From positions 62,001-126,000 of the forward strand of contig ARYC01017193.1 of NCBI GenBank assembly GCA_000711775.1: a DNA stretch of 64,000 bases. Reading direction: 5' to 3'. How positions within the stretch are numbered: the first letter of the stretch is position 1; each line of letters opens with the position of its first letter. This stretch comes from Oxytricha trifallax (Eukaryota > Ciliophora > Spirotrichea > Sporadotrichida > Oxytrichidae). The notes beneath the pieces were generated by a model. That model saw only the letters and a program-made list of their open reading frames with translations. It did no database searches and was not told where the DNA came from. A program made the translations under genes and the position numbers. Shown piece after piece: positions 22,601-34,400 of the stretch.

Positions 22601-22737
22601 GCCAACCTTGTAATTATCGTGAATATTCCACCAAGGATTGTTTGGTAGGTGTCCTTAGACTTGTACATTAAATTTATGGGCGCTCCATACATATCTACAG
22701 ATCGCACTAATCTCTTAAATTTGTTTTTGAACATCAT
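16410..22737 (-). CDS. Copy A: ciliate-type two-TM membrane protein gene in 13 MDSs
   Basis: Germline gene of about 600 codons read 5' to 3' from 22737 down to TGA 16410-16412, in 13 coding blocks separated by AT-rich IESs. Order is colinear with the protein. Architecture: short cytosolic N-terminus with SVDMYGAPINLMYKSKDTYQ; first TM segment across MDS1/MDS2 (IITRLAVFN / LAFFMYGLI); a large extracytosolic region (MDS3-7) with conserved Cys (MLCPDN, KPCDN, NFTCAS); a second TM segment in MDS8 (SVFALIAKLTIVK); and a long Ser/Lys/Gln-rich tail (MDS9-13). This matches the general plan of the expanded ciliate membrane-protein families, whose function is unknown. All MDSs are open, so the gene could be active after IES removal. 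It is the most compact of the three tandem copies. Confidence 0.8.
17155..17470 (-). CDS. Copy A MDS12 (Ser/Lys-rich tail)
   Basis: Reads LSEYTYDNLIPSKLINKQ, then KSKTDKLSQKLLDELF, then a Ser/Lys repeat region. Confidence 0.75.
17682..17756 (-). CDS. Copy A MDS11 (tail)
   Basis: Reads FDVVKVLKSSQKSCLLMKL. Closely matched in B and C. Confidence 0.7.
18068..18165 (-). CDS. Copy A MDS10 (tail)
   Basis: Reads ELEANKRLNFSEKCYAYALL. The AYALL end is shared by B and C. Confidence 0.6.
18660..18785 (-). CDS. Copy A MDS9 (cytosolic tail)
   Basis: Reads KNQVEDSNKLRLDNNNYNIL. Weakly conserved with B and C, as expected of a tail. Confidence 0.6.
18985..19115 (-). CDS. Copy A MDS8 (TM2)
   Basis: Reads TGGLSSVFALIAKLTIVK, a probable membrane segment, followed by a basic stretch (HQSIIKKLFKIQKSFKKRR) on the presumed cytosolic side. 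Confidence 0.85.
19155..19305 (-). CDS. Copy A MDS7 (no internal IES)
   Basis: Reads LIKGTMQYFKAQEGGNAQFS, IQFYTSSNEDHTTRSVKTF. Copies B and C have a 28-bp insert between AAATTAA repeats here; copy A has a single AAAATTAA at 19234-19241. Confidence 0.85.
19372..19472 (-). CDS. Copy A MDS6
   Basis: Reads YFSLQQNYIDLEDSWFGNMI. Shows the unbroken form of the block that carries TBE-6 in copy B. Confidence 0.8.
19808..19990 (-). CDS. Copy A MDS5
   Basis: Reads NFTCASQPEIEDIFDQA, MTSYFDAYEYDQIPIKY, LDYQLSYTQGVQ. Confidence 0.85.
20595..20768 (-). CDS. Copy A MDS4
   Basis: Reads MHTDTMLCPDNLKF, IAGSLTGNFSAFSIFIKPCD. Paired Cys likely lie in the extracytosolic domain. Confidence 0.85.
21191..21358 (-). 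CDS. Copy A MDS3
   Basis: Reads KFDLGITFGIFDSSSDFYEN, later GGYQWDEDFFKLF. The intact version of the MDS that is split by TBE-5 in copy C. Confidence 0.85.
22157..22279 (-). CDS. Copy A MDS2 (second half of TM1)
   Basis: Reads LAFFMYGLINVYNKNG, then KKTLYRDPLKENIRVEAD. Matches copies B and C over its whole length, and the flanks diverge. Confidence 0.85.
22592..22737 (-). CDS. Copy A MDS1 (start codon, first half of TM1)
   Basis: Starts at tandem ATGs (MMFKNKFKRLVRSVDMYGAP). Conserved YKSKDTYQT and GGIFTIITRLAVF. Ends near TGTTCAA, the point where similarity with copies B and C stops. Confidence 0.85.
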
Positions 22738-23205
22738 GCCAGATAAATTTTCAACTCTATATTAACGGATTTATTGTATTATTCCTCTTTTTAATTTTTT
22801 TAAGAAAATAAACATCAATTTATTCACTTTATAATAATCTTAAGAAGTTAGATTTAATGTAATCTTAGAAATTTTTTGATTTAAAGTTTTAAATTTATTG
22901 AGCCATATTATTTTGATTGAATTTTCAAAATGTGTAAAAATTATCAAATATACAAATAATGGAAATATATTATAAAAACTTATTTTGTCCTTAAATTTTT
23001 AAATATTTTACCAAAAAATAAACTATAAGTATTTAAGGTCAAAATAAAAAAAATATTAAATTAATGTATTTCTAAATGAATTTAAACTTTCACACAAGCA
23101 ATTTAATTTCATTTTAAATTATGAATAAATTGAAAGTAGTAATAATAAAAATTTAGACTTAATATAATAATTAATTAATACTATATAACTATATAATTTA
23201 ATATC

Positions 23206-23574
23206 AATTTTCGGACCTACTGTCGAGACATTTGGTCGACTTACTAATTCTGATATAACAGGGAGTTCGAAACCCAGGGTTCACTGATATTGTACCTGGT
23301 TAAAAGCAGTGAATATCCCAGGGTTCTGATGTGTCTATACCTTGTAAAAAGCACGGAATAATTGTCCGGAGCTGGTATGACATTAAATAGCAGCACATGA
23401 CCCGATTTGGAAATCCGGAGTGTCTACATGGAAGAAAGGACATAAGTTTGGACTACGGTCAAGTTTGGTGGTGACCTCACCTGATGCTTCTGGAGGGGAG
23501 GTCGGGAGAAAGAGCCTTCAGCATTATTTCCCCTTAATATTTATTTCATAATAACTTTTCTAGCTAACTAACTC

Positions 23575-23628
<54 letters not shown>

Positions 23629-23662
23629 CAACTAACTAACTAACTAACTAACTGACTAACTA
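23206..23662 (+). mobile_element. tRNA-derived SINE with (CTAA)n tail
   Basis: A 457-bp GC-richer island with a polymerase III B-box-like GAGTTCGAAACCC at about 23262 and a unique body. Its 3' tail (23562-23662) is about 25 units of CTAA. It is flanked by a perfect 13-bp direct repeat ATAATTTAATATC (23193-23205 and 23663-23675). B box, tandem-repeat tail and target duplication together define a SINE. An A box is less obvious. Confidence 0.8.
23562..23662 (+). repeat. (CTAA)n microsatellite, SINE tail
   Basis: Almost pure tetranucleotide array with a few single-base variants (CTCA, CCAA, CTGA). Confidence 0.95.
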
Positions 23663-25206
23663 ATAATTTAATATCTCATTAAAATTAAGCAATAGTATTC
23701 TTTAATATATATTTGGTATCAATAATTACGATATTTATTCATTAAAAAATATACTAAGAAACAAGATTTATTTAATATTTCCATTCTTAATTTGTGTATA
23801 AGTTTTAAATATTCAAAAACCTTAATTATCATTTTTCTAAATCTTAAAATTTGATTTAAAAACAGTTATAGTAAGTATAAATAGAAAAAGCACATTTTTC
23901 TTTTTTCCAGGAATATTTTAGAACTCTTTGAACTTATTTTCATTTTAGATTATGATTAAGAATCAAATAACTTTAATTTAATTTAATAATTTGCTTAAAA
24001 TATTATAAAATTCTTAATAGACTGATTCAAAATATTTTTTAATAATAAAGTTATTTTTGAGTAAAAACTTTTTAAACAATCCCTATTTAAGATAAATAGT
24101 ACAATTGTAAATTTACTTTCATAAACTTTAGCGAATCAAGTAATATTATTGACTTTTTTCAAGTACCTTAAGGGTTTTGAGGTTTGGAGTTAATTATTAT
24201 TATGAGTAAAAATTTTATGAACTGAGAATGAAATTCCATTAATAAAATTAAAGATAAGTCAATCATATTTGGTAGCAAACAACTTTTAGTGCTTATATTT
24301 GAAACAGTATAAAACTTTTAATATTATATTTCTCTATGATTCTGAATGAGACGCTTTTGAAACATCTCTTTTTAACATTTCACTTGTGTATAAAATCATC
24401 AAAATTACCAACTTAAAGGGCAATAATAAATTTGGCAATTTTTAATAAGGACTACATGAATATCATGCTTTACATCATAAAATTAAATTTTTTTTAGAAA
24501 TGATCAAAGAGATTAAAGAATAAAAAATAAATTAAAAAATTTTATTCATTTTATTTTTAAAATCTATATTAAAGAATAAATGAACTCAATTAAGAATATT
24601 TATTGATTTTATGTGGATTTCATAATTTGTTGAAATATGGCTTGATTCAGAAATTTTCAAATCATTTTTTTAAAATGAAATTTAAATAGAAATTTAGTTT
24701 ATATTAATTATAAAATTAGTTAAATTGCATTTATTAATATTTTAAAAAACTTATTTTATGTTATTAATATTTATTATTAACATTTAATTTATATTTTTTT
24801 AGATTATAATAAAATGTTTACATTAATTTATAATATTTTTTATCAATTATTTTTATTTTTAGTATATTCATTGTTAACTTGAAAATTTGAAAACGTATTT
24901 TCCTTACATTTATATCTTTATTTTAAAGGGGTTAAAATTAAACCGCATAATAATATTTTCAATTATATTATTTATACTTTTTTGTTTATCACTTTTTATG
25001 ATAAATATGAATATAGAATATTGGATTTAACTGTTTTATATATTCATTATAATCACAAATTTCATTTATGTTATCGGTATAAATATTTATATTTAATCTT
25101 AAGGCGCTATCAATAAAGAGTATATAGTATATAGAATAGTATAGAGTTTAAAGAATTTTAAATTATTTTGATTTTGAATTAAATATGAATGAATTTATTT
25201 TATTTC

Positions 25207-25450
25207 TCAAGTTTTATTCTTCTCAAAAGGGGTTAAGTCATTGCTATCAGCTTTAGTAATTATTTTTGTTTTTAATTTATTTATTTTCTTGCCAATAAAG
25301 TTATCTTATGATTACTGCAATGAGGACGTTGCGTCTGATACATAATTATCTTAGTTGATATTATCTTTAGATTTTTTATTAGAGTTCATCATTTTTTTGA
25401 ATTTAAAGCCATTATTATAATTTAATGATTTATGTTCTCTTTGAAAGATA
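25207..25450 (-). CDS. Copy B MDS13 (C-terminus and stop)
   Basis: DNINQDNYVSDATSSLQQ, ending LTPFEKNKT and TGA 25207-25209. Clear match to copy C. Confidence 0.75.
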
Positions 25451-28400
25451 TTTTTAAGAATGAATTTCACTATTAAACTTATTCATTTAGTATAATAAGA
25501 GAAGAATTTTATGTATAATAAGAGAAGAATTTTATGTATAATAAATAATAATTAAATAGAGGTCAATAGTTAGGTGATATATAGATTGCCTTATCATTAA
25601 AAAGGATAAACTAGAATATTATTAACAATGAAATATGGGTTTTAATAACTTTAGAATATTGTTATTCCTTTTAAATATTATGTAAACTTTTACCTATTTT
25701 TTAAAACTAAAAATTATTAGAGAAGAAAGTAAGAATTGAATATAGAATTTGAGGACATAAAATAATGATTCTAACGTAATTTTATTGTTATATTTGAATT
25801 TTCATCCATTTTTGGTTTTATTATGAATATTGTCTGAAATTCTATGAAAAACATTATTTTTATTTAAATAATTAAATTTCTATTTCAAAAATTTCCAAAA
25901 ATATCGAAAGTCATTAAATACTATTAAACTAATATTAAATTAATATTAATAGCAATTTATCAACTGTCCTATATAATTTAATAAATAATCATATAAAAAC
26001 TAAATTAATTTCAATTTTTATATTACTACGAATGATTAGATTAGGAAAAAATAATTAAAAAAACTACAATGAAGTCAATAACACTCCAGCACCCTAAAGT
26101 ACTATATATATTTAAAAATAGGTAAATATTTTATGCTTAACAATATAATTTAAATGACTTTTTTAAATATAAATTTATAAGTAGATTTTAAATTTTAAAT
26201 ATAAAATAAACAAAAAAACAATTAAGTAAAATATAAAATTTAAGTATTTTTTTTCTCTTATATAAAAAAACATATGAATTATTATTTCTAAAAAATTTTC
26301 ATCATTTTTATTAATTTATTCATAAGTAATGATTTAATTTTTTTTCCTTAGTTCTTATCTTTTGTTCAAAATATATTTTCATTAAGATAAAATTGTTAAG
26401 GGTAAAATATTTAACAAATTAAAAATTGGTACATTAAGGTCAGTGAGTGTTATATACTTCCTACCAACAAAATATTAAGTTTTGAATGATTTGTCTTGTT
26501 TTGCATTTGCTTGTTAAACTTTCCCAAAAGAGCTCTTTGATCTTGATGATTTTTAAGGTGATTGAATTTTGCTAATAGTTTTAGGGAGAAATTCTTTGTT
26601 TGTGGTATATCCTTCTTAACTCAATAGCTCAATCAATAGCTTCTAGCTCAACTTATCTTTTTTAGATTTCTCAATTAAGGAATTAAGGGCTTTGGATAAT
26701 CGATCATCACTATTTAACTAGATCAGTTGAGTCTCTAAGATGGAACTTTCTTTTGTTTCATTCTCTATGATAAGTTTAGAGGGAATCAAGCTGTCTTAAG
26801 CATACTCGGTTAGCAGTTTATTTTTTAATAACTAATAGTATTAATGTAACAAAAAATAATTATATGAAATATTTATATGGAAAAACATCGATTTTAAGCA
26901 AAAATTTAAGTCAAAGTCTATTTAAAATTTAATGATATTTTTCTAGAATTCTATTAAAGTTCATGGAAAATAATAAACATTTAAAATTAATTTAAAACAG
27001 TTATTGATTCTCATCTAAACTCAGCTTCATTAGCAAGCCACATTTTTAATTTGTTTTTAAGATTTTGACAATATCAAACTATTTCATAAATACATTTTAT
27101 TTGCACTTATAATTAATGAAATTGCTTTGATACAGTCAAAGCAATTTATTTTTTTATTACAAAGAATTTTCCTTATAAATATTTCTAAATTAAATAGATG
27201 GAATATCTTAAAATGGATACTTAACTTAATTTCCAAATAAAACAAAATAATAACCAAAATAGAATATAATATATAATTACTAATGAAATTACAATTTTTA
27301 ATGCCTTATATTTTAATTTATCGTTAAATAAGATAATTTATGTTCATTTACAAACAATATAAATAATTTATATTTTTAATTTATTCTTTTCTGATTTAAT
27401 TTACTTTCATTAATATTAATAGAGCATATGCATTGCGTTCTGGATTAAGATATCTGAATTATTTTGTATATTTTTCATTTTGGAAGTGCAGCATATTTTA
27501 TTTAGTATTGCTTAAGCTAATCTAATATTAATATTTTTAATCAAATTTAAACATATACAATATTTATTTAAATTTATTTAATTTTTTAAAAATATTTTTA
27601 ATCTTTGTCATAACTTTTATCCATCTAATTATACTTATTTATTATAATTTAGTTGATTAATTATTATCAAACTAAAGAATTTATTGTTTTGTATTAATTT
27701 AATTCTAAGATTTTAAAATGTATTATTTATTAAGTATATCGTTTATTTAACAATTGTTCCGACATAATTAAGCTTTGCCTTTACTCTAGAGGAAAGAATT
27801 AGTTAAATAATATTTATAAATTAAAATATGTCTTAAATTCAATCAATACATATTTAAATTAATAATAATTGTATTAATTCCCCTAATTTTGGCAGATATA
27901 AATAACCCAGATTCAATTTATAAGTGGTATAATTTTTTTAATTAAATTAGGTAGTTCTTCTTATCAGCTTTAACTATTAAAGATATCAATAAGTAAGAAT
28001 AATTTAATTGAATCAATAAGACCATAATAAAGTAATGCTAATTCATCTCAATACTTTATGAGATAAAAGTAGCCTTATAATTAGGATTGTCAAGATTATT
28101 TATAATTAAATTTAAATGAGCTTTAATTTTCATACTTTATAATTAATTTAAATATCACTATGCTTTTAATATTAAAATATAATTTAGTTGTATTTAACTT
28201 TTTATGAATAAAATTTTCTAAATTATTTTAAAAAATAAATTAAAAAAGAAATTACTTAAATAAATTAATATTTTTACTTGCAAAAAGCTTCATATTTTAA
28301 AATTAAATATTAAAAAACCTACTAATTTTCTTAAATGCCTTGATAGTAGGCGATTTGACCTTTTTCTAATTTCATTGATTTAAGTTTGTTGCTAATATTG

Positions 28401-31400
28401 CCATGTCTTAGTTCGTTTTAATTGTCAAATGATTTCTCCTATAATTAAATTAATAAAAAGAATTTAAAAATAAAATAATAATAAAGCAAAGATGCCTCTT
28501 AATTTTAATCATTTCCTCCATTGATACTAAATTAATATTTAGCAAAAAAATTGAAAAATTTAAATTAAATATAATAGTAGTAATATTTAAAGATTAACTC
28601 AATTAAATTTAAGATATCACTGCTTAATCTTAAATCAAATTATCAATTAAGTCAGAAAGTACTCAAAATGAGAAGCTATTTGTAAAGCCAGTCAAAAATT
28701 AAATAAAAATCTTCTTCGCTTCTCCCTTCCTAACACTAATATGAAAATGTCTTTTCATTCTTATAAAGCCTGTGTAATTCTAAATAATGGGATGTGATAT
28801 TAGAGCTCACAGAGATCTTTATCATTACAGAGAATAGAATGTCAAAATAATTTACCCTCCCATCGCTTCTTACTCCAATATAAGAATTTAATATTAAATT
28901 TTAATTAAATATTGATAAAAACGTCAAAAATGGCATACGTTGTAAAATTATTTGAAAATTATATATCAGACTTTTGCATAAATCTCAAGGAACATTCATA
29001 AAAAATGTTCAGACTATAACAACATTTTCTACAATATTAAATCCAACCACTGCTAGAACTAATACTTAAAATTCAAAATCTAAAAATATAAATTATCAGA
29101 ATAACATAACTGCCATGAAGTGGGCTGAGCTCTAGTTTGAAGAATATTTCCCAATTCAGAAGTCAATCCCAATAATTTTTTGATTTAGTCTAAAAATAAC
29201 TTTAAGATCTCTATATATTCGGATTTATTTTTGGATAAAGGGTAATTTATCAATTTTAGTAACACTCAATTTAGATAAAAATATTGACTATTTATAAATA
29301 GAAGTCTGTTAAAATTAAGCAAAAGATTCATAAATTATCAATAATTTACTTTAAACCTTCTTAATTAATAATTATGTTTGCTATTTAATAAATCTATAAT
29401 AAAAAATAAGAAAACAAATCGATCTTTTTATTATTATCTATAGAAAATCAATTATTTATAAAAGATACTGAGATTACTAGCTTGTTTTTTTTATTTTTTT
29501 TAAATCTTAAAAATTTTCTTAATTATCGATTAATGTAAGTATTTCTATTGAACTTTAACGATAGATAGTTTGGCTATTAGTGCGATAACGCTCGAGAGAC
29601 CTCCAGTTTATAATTAATAAACTATTAAATAAAATAATCAAAGTTAAGGATATGCAATCTATGAAGGTTTTTACAGAGCGGGTTGTATGGTCCTCATTTG
29701 AAGAAGTATAGAATTGAATGGTAAATTAATTTTACATAATAATTATAATAAAATTAAGGATTTCCACCTTCTTATGCCTAATAGTATTATTAGGCTCCTT
29801 TAATTAACTCTAGATAACTAAACCTAAAGTAGTTTAAATTTTTTAATTTAAGCATAAAGAATATAGTGGAATAATTTAAATGAATTTATACTAGACGTTC
29901 AACACCCCAATTTCTTTTTATTAAATATTTTAGTGACTTGATTTGTAAAATTATGTTTGAGTTCTTATAGGGGCAGTAGATAAATTAGGTTAATTTCAAA
30001 ATGAGCAATATCATTATTAATATTATTATTTAAAGCTTATTGAAAATTAATACTGGGGCTTAATCAAGCCAGATAATTATTAGATTTTTACTTCATCCTT
30101 ATTGACTTTCGACCCCATCAGTCAATCCTCCCCTATAAGAACGAGGAAGCCAGTTCGGGCATCTGACTAATGTTAATATGCCACCACAATTGAGTAGGCA
30201 AGGACAACACGCCTGAAACTCCGTGTGGTCTAGCAGTCTTGTGTGCTATGAATGAATTCTCCAAATGCGCGAAATAAATTAACTAAATAGGACCTTTTAT
30301 TAGAAACTTTTATATTTAATGGTTAAGCAATTAGTGTTGAATTATAATATAGTCTAAGTCAAACAACTAGCGCTGCAGATGTTGCAAAAGTCCATAAAAT
30401 TAAAGAGTTTCTCAACTATTATGTATTAACGCTTGCCTACTGTTTGCCATTTAATTATGGATTAGAACAATTCTTTTTTAATAAAAAAAAGCTCTTCAAG
30501 ATCAACCTGACAACCACTGCATTTCTAAAATTTATAACATTGAGCAATATTTTCTTATAACTAACGTGCTCTAATATTTCTTCTCAATTATTTGACAGCT
30601 TGTTTTTCAGACTGTGATAATATTAATTGAATAAATGGTATTTTCTTCTAAACTGTCAACAGAAAGAAATGAGTGATTTATTTTGAAAGGTTTATTATCG
30701 AAATAATTATTATTATTAAATGATGAAGACTATTGATATATTATTATCATTTCAATACACGCAAATAAAGCAACTTTACAAACCACGCCATTTTTCAATA
30801 TATATAAATAAGAGTCTAAGGTTTTCGCTGACATAAGTCTACTCTACTCACTTTAATTGTACCTAAAAAAAAATTACTTAAAAAAATAATTAAGAGGTAA
30901 TGGTATTCTGATTGCCGATCATATTTCCAAACCAAGAATCTTATGTATCTACAAAATTTTTCTGCAAATTGAAATACTATTGTTTCTTAATAATTGTTTG
31001 TAGTTAATTTCTTACCCCAAATATAAAAATTTACTTCTTTGCCAAAATTTAAAGAAGAAACATATAATTTACTCCTTAAATTTCCAGCTTTTTAATTAAA
31101 AAACTTTAATACTATATAATTTTCAAGATTTTCACTTATCTGTTGTCTCTTTAAACATTAAAAACTATCATAATCTAAATGTTTTAATTAAAAATAATTA
31201 AAGCGATTTTCTTGAGAATTTTTGCATCATTATCAAGATAAAAGAGTTTTAAATGTTAAAAATATTTTAAAAAAATTCTATTTTCCCATCCAAAGTTTTA
31301 TAAAAACAATATAAATTAATTCTTTTATAAAATATTAATCTTGAAATATATTGTATAATATGATGATTCAATAAAAATATTTTTTAAGGTACCATTATTC

Positions 31401-34400
31401 ACTTTATTGATATAAATAAAGCACTTTAATAAAATTAATGTTTTCTTAAATATAGAGATTACAAGGAAATTCTATTAGAACATAAATTTCAATTAATTTT
31501 AATTTTATCCTATTGAATAAGTTGAAGATTTAATTCAAATTGTTTAAATATTAATTTAATCATGCCATTTAGAATTATAGTTACCTATATTCTATAAATT
31601 ATATAATTCCACTAATATTGCACACCCTAGGTATAGGAAAGATAATAATCAAAGTTTGTGTACGTGTATTTTATAGGGCTCTGATTAAATTCATAAACGT
31701 CAAAATAACTTGTCATGATCAAAACTTATACCCATGCTTAATCAAATATTTCTTTAATTTCAGTTTATGAAGCACAAGTGAAGTTCTTATTTTATTATAT
31801 AAGTACGTCATTATAGTAAAAAAACAATTAAATTTAAAATTAAATTAATAATAAATTTCTTAAATTAGCATAATATTAATATGTTTTTTATATTATTGAT
31901 AAGTTTTTTTTATTATATACTCTTGAGAGATATTTCAATTATATTTGACTTGGCTATAATTAATAATTAAGTTATAAATTTATATAATAATTAAAATTTT
32001 ATTTTTAGCAATTGATAGATTTATTACTGAAAATTAGAATAGCACTTTAATTTACTAAATTTTATATAATAAGTTATTTTTATTTTTTTATTTAATCTGA
32101 TTGTATATGATTTAACCAAAAGAATTCTCCCCTACCCAAACCGAGATATTATATCCCATCCACTAACCTAAACCAAGATATTATATCCCAAACTCCTTCT
32201 CCACCCCTCCACCCTATAAAATTATCTTTTTTGGTATTAATCTTTTTCTTACGGTCAATCTAACTTAATTATGATATTATTGGTTATATAATACAAGTTA
32301 TTTTATTAAATTAACTTTATGCGTCGACTTTTTCTAGCACAAGATCAGAACTTATTTTCAAATTTTAAAAAGAATTTCTGTTAAAATAATTCTATACCCA
32401 ATGTATAATTTAGATTTTTTTGAAATTAATTATCTTAAATAACTTCTTTTTTCATAATTCGAATAACAGTCAAATGACTTTACTTCAATTATTATTGGTC
32501 TTTTGTAAAAAACTAAAAGTAATTATAAAAAAATCAAAACATTTAAATGTTTGTTTTTTTTTTATTATTACGAATGAATTTGATTTAAAATATCTAATTT
32601 TCAAAAATAAAAGTTTTGAATAATATTAGATATTATTTTAATACCGTTATTCTTTTAAAATTTGAAAATAAGTGTTTTTCGTAAAGGAATTTGTGCAAAA
32701 AAGGTAGATGGAAAAAATGAATTTTATAAAATAAGCTTGAATTATATCACCATTAATGCATGATTATAATAGAGGTATTTTATAGAATGAGGAGGGGTGA
32801 CTTGCTTTAGGTTGGCGAGTGGGTATAATTATTTTATAGTTGAGAGGGTAGTTTAGTAAGAAAATATATATTTAAAATGAATTATAAATAAGCTATTGTA
32901 ATTTTCTTAATTACCAATATAATAACTAAAAATATTATAAAAATTATAAATGAATTATTATATCGGAAAGCAAGACATTAATCTATTTATTTTTATATTA
33001 ATCATTTTCAATAATGTTTCTGAAATAACAAAGTTAATAAAAATGAAAGAAAAATAAAAAATATATCTCATAATATTCATTTAAAGAAATTTAAAAGTTA
33101 ACTTTTAATTTTTTAAATATATTTAATTTAGTGTATTGTCGCATGGTTTTATGAATATTGTAAATGAGCTGAAATTTCCTGTTACACTCCCTGCCAACAA
33201 AAATTTGAGATTATCAGGACATAGTAAGGAATCTGTGTGCATCTCTTCTCTAATTGTTTTATCATCTCCGAATCTTTCTTAAGAGCACGAACTTAACTTT
33301 TATAAATATATTAAATTAAAAATTAATAGTCTTTTAAATTTTATAAATTTCAATTCAATACTATCAATTTATTTATAGTTCAATTATAAGAATAGTCAGA
33401 TCAGATTTATTTATGTAAATTAATGCTTAATATTTTTATTAAATCGATCCTAGAAATTTAATCGAAAAATATGTTGAAAAAGTTTTGGGGGAGTTTCCTG
33501 CCTAGTTTTATGAATATTAAATTATTCAGGGAAGTTTTCTCGCATGTTAATTTTTTTCCGACAGTTATTCTTTGCAACAACATGTATTAACTTGAGTAAA
33601 TATTCTTATATAATTTAAAAGATATATTAGCCTATTTTTGCTGAAATTATCTAAGGTTATCTTTTTAAACAATAATTTCCCCCTTCAAATGCAATTTGAT
33701 TAATGATGAAAATAAATATTTGATTTAGAAAATTCCTATTTATTTAAAGACATTATTCAGAGTAATAATAACTAAAAACAATTTAACCTTACATTTTTAA
33801 AGTTGTTAAAGGATGTTTTTTATATCATCTCAACAATTTTTAAACATAAAGAAAAAAATTTATATATAATTATAATAAAAATTGTTAAATACATATATAT
33901 AAATCAATAAATTTACTTGCCAGGAAACTTTCCATTTGCCAGGGACCTACCCCAGACTTTTTATAACTTAAACTTAATTGAAAGAAGTCTTCTTCCCACT
34001 CGTATCCGCCCAACTTATTATGACCGACAGTTGAGTTGCTTACTTTAACTTGGAAGTAACGATAAATATTATCATAGAAGTCTGATTAAAAATCATAAAC
34101 TGCAAAAGTCATTCCAATATCAAACTTTTACTAAACTATTAATTAATTCTTAGATAATCTTTAATAAATTTAAAACATATAATATAAATAGTTTGAGCTT
34201 TTCAATTCATAATAAATGTTAAACATTATTTTTGTAAATTATAAGGAAATTCAATCTTAAATACTTATTAATTTACTGATTTGACATCTTGGTTAAGGAT
34301 GAAGCATAGTGGTAGCGTAGATTGTATTATTCGTATTTTTTAGACTTAAAGTCTGACTCGTCTACGTCACGACTAAGATTAACGGTTTCATTATAGTATT

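Larger units (their letters stand above)
22738..25206. other. Spacer between copy A and copy B
   Basis: AT-rich DNA holding the SINE at 23206-23662. The rest shows no coding frame or repeat I can support. Promoter of copy A and 3' flank of copy B must lie here. Confidence 0.5.
29900..30910 (+). mobile_element. TBE-6: heavily decayed TBE remnant inside copy B MDS6
   Basis: Left end CAACACCCCAA is a mutated TBE terminus. The following text (GACTTGATTTGT, GGCAGTAGATAAATTAGG, CAAAATGAG) parallels TBE-1 1700-1768. Right end (TAATTAAGAGGTAATGGTATTCTG) parallels the TBE-5 end. Flanks GTT (29897-29899) and ATT (30911-30913) fit an aged ANT duplication. Only about 1 kb remains: 22-kDa and 57-kDa genes are gone, and a transposase fossil lies at 30300-30870. 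Confidence 0.8.

Noticed and set aside
23562..23662. CTAA array as a CRISPR or telomere-like array
   Set aside because: Four-base units without spacers, placed as the tail of a SINE with target duplications.
32420..32623. 67-codon ORF in the copy B IES
   Set aside because: Lies inside an inverted-repeat element, AT-driven composition.
34290..34380. tRNA-like sequence (AGCATAGTGGTAGCGTAGA with a downstream stem)
   Set aside because: The A-box-like part is good, but the T-loop (GTCTGACTCGTCT) and acceptor stem do not fit a tRNA. At most a degenerate tRNA relic.
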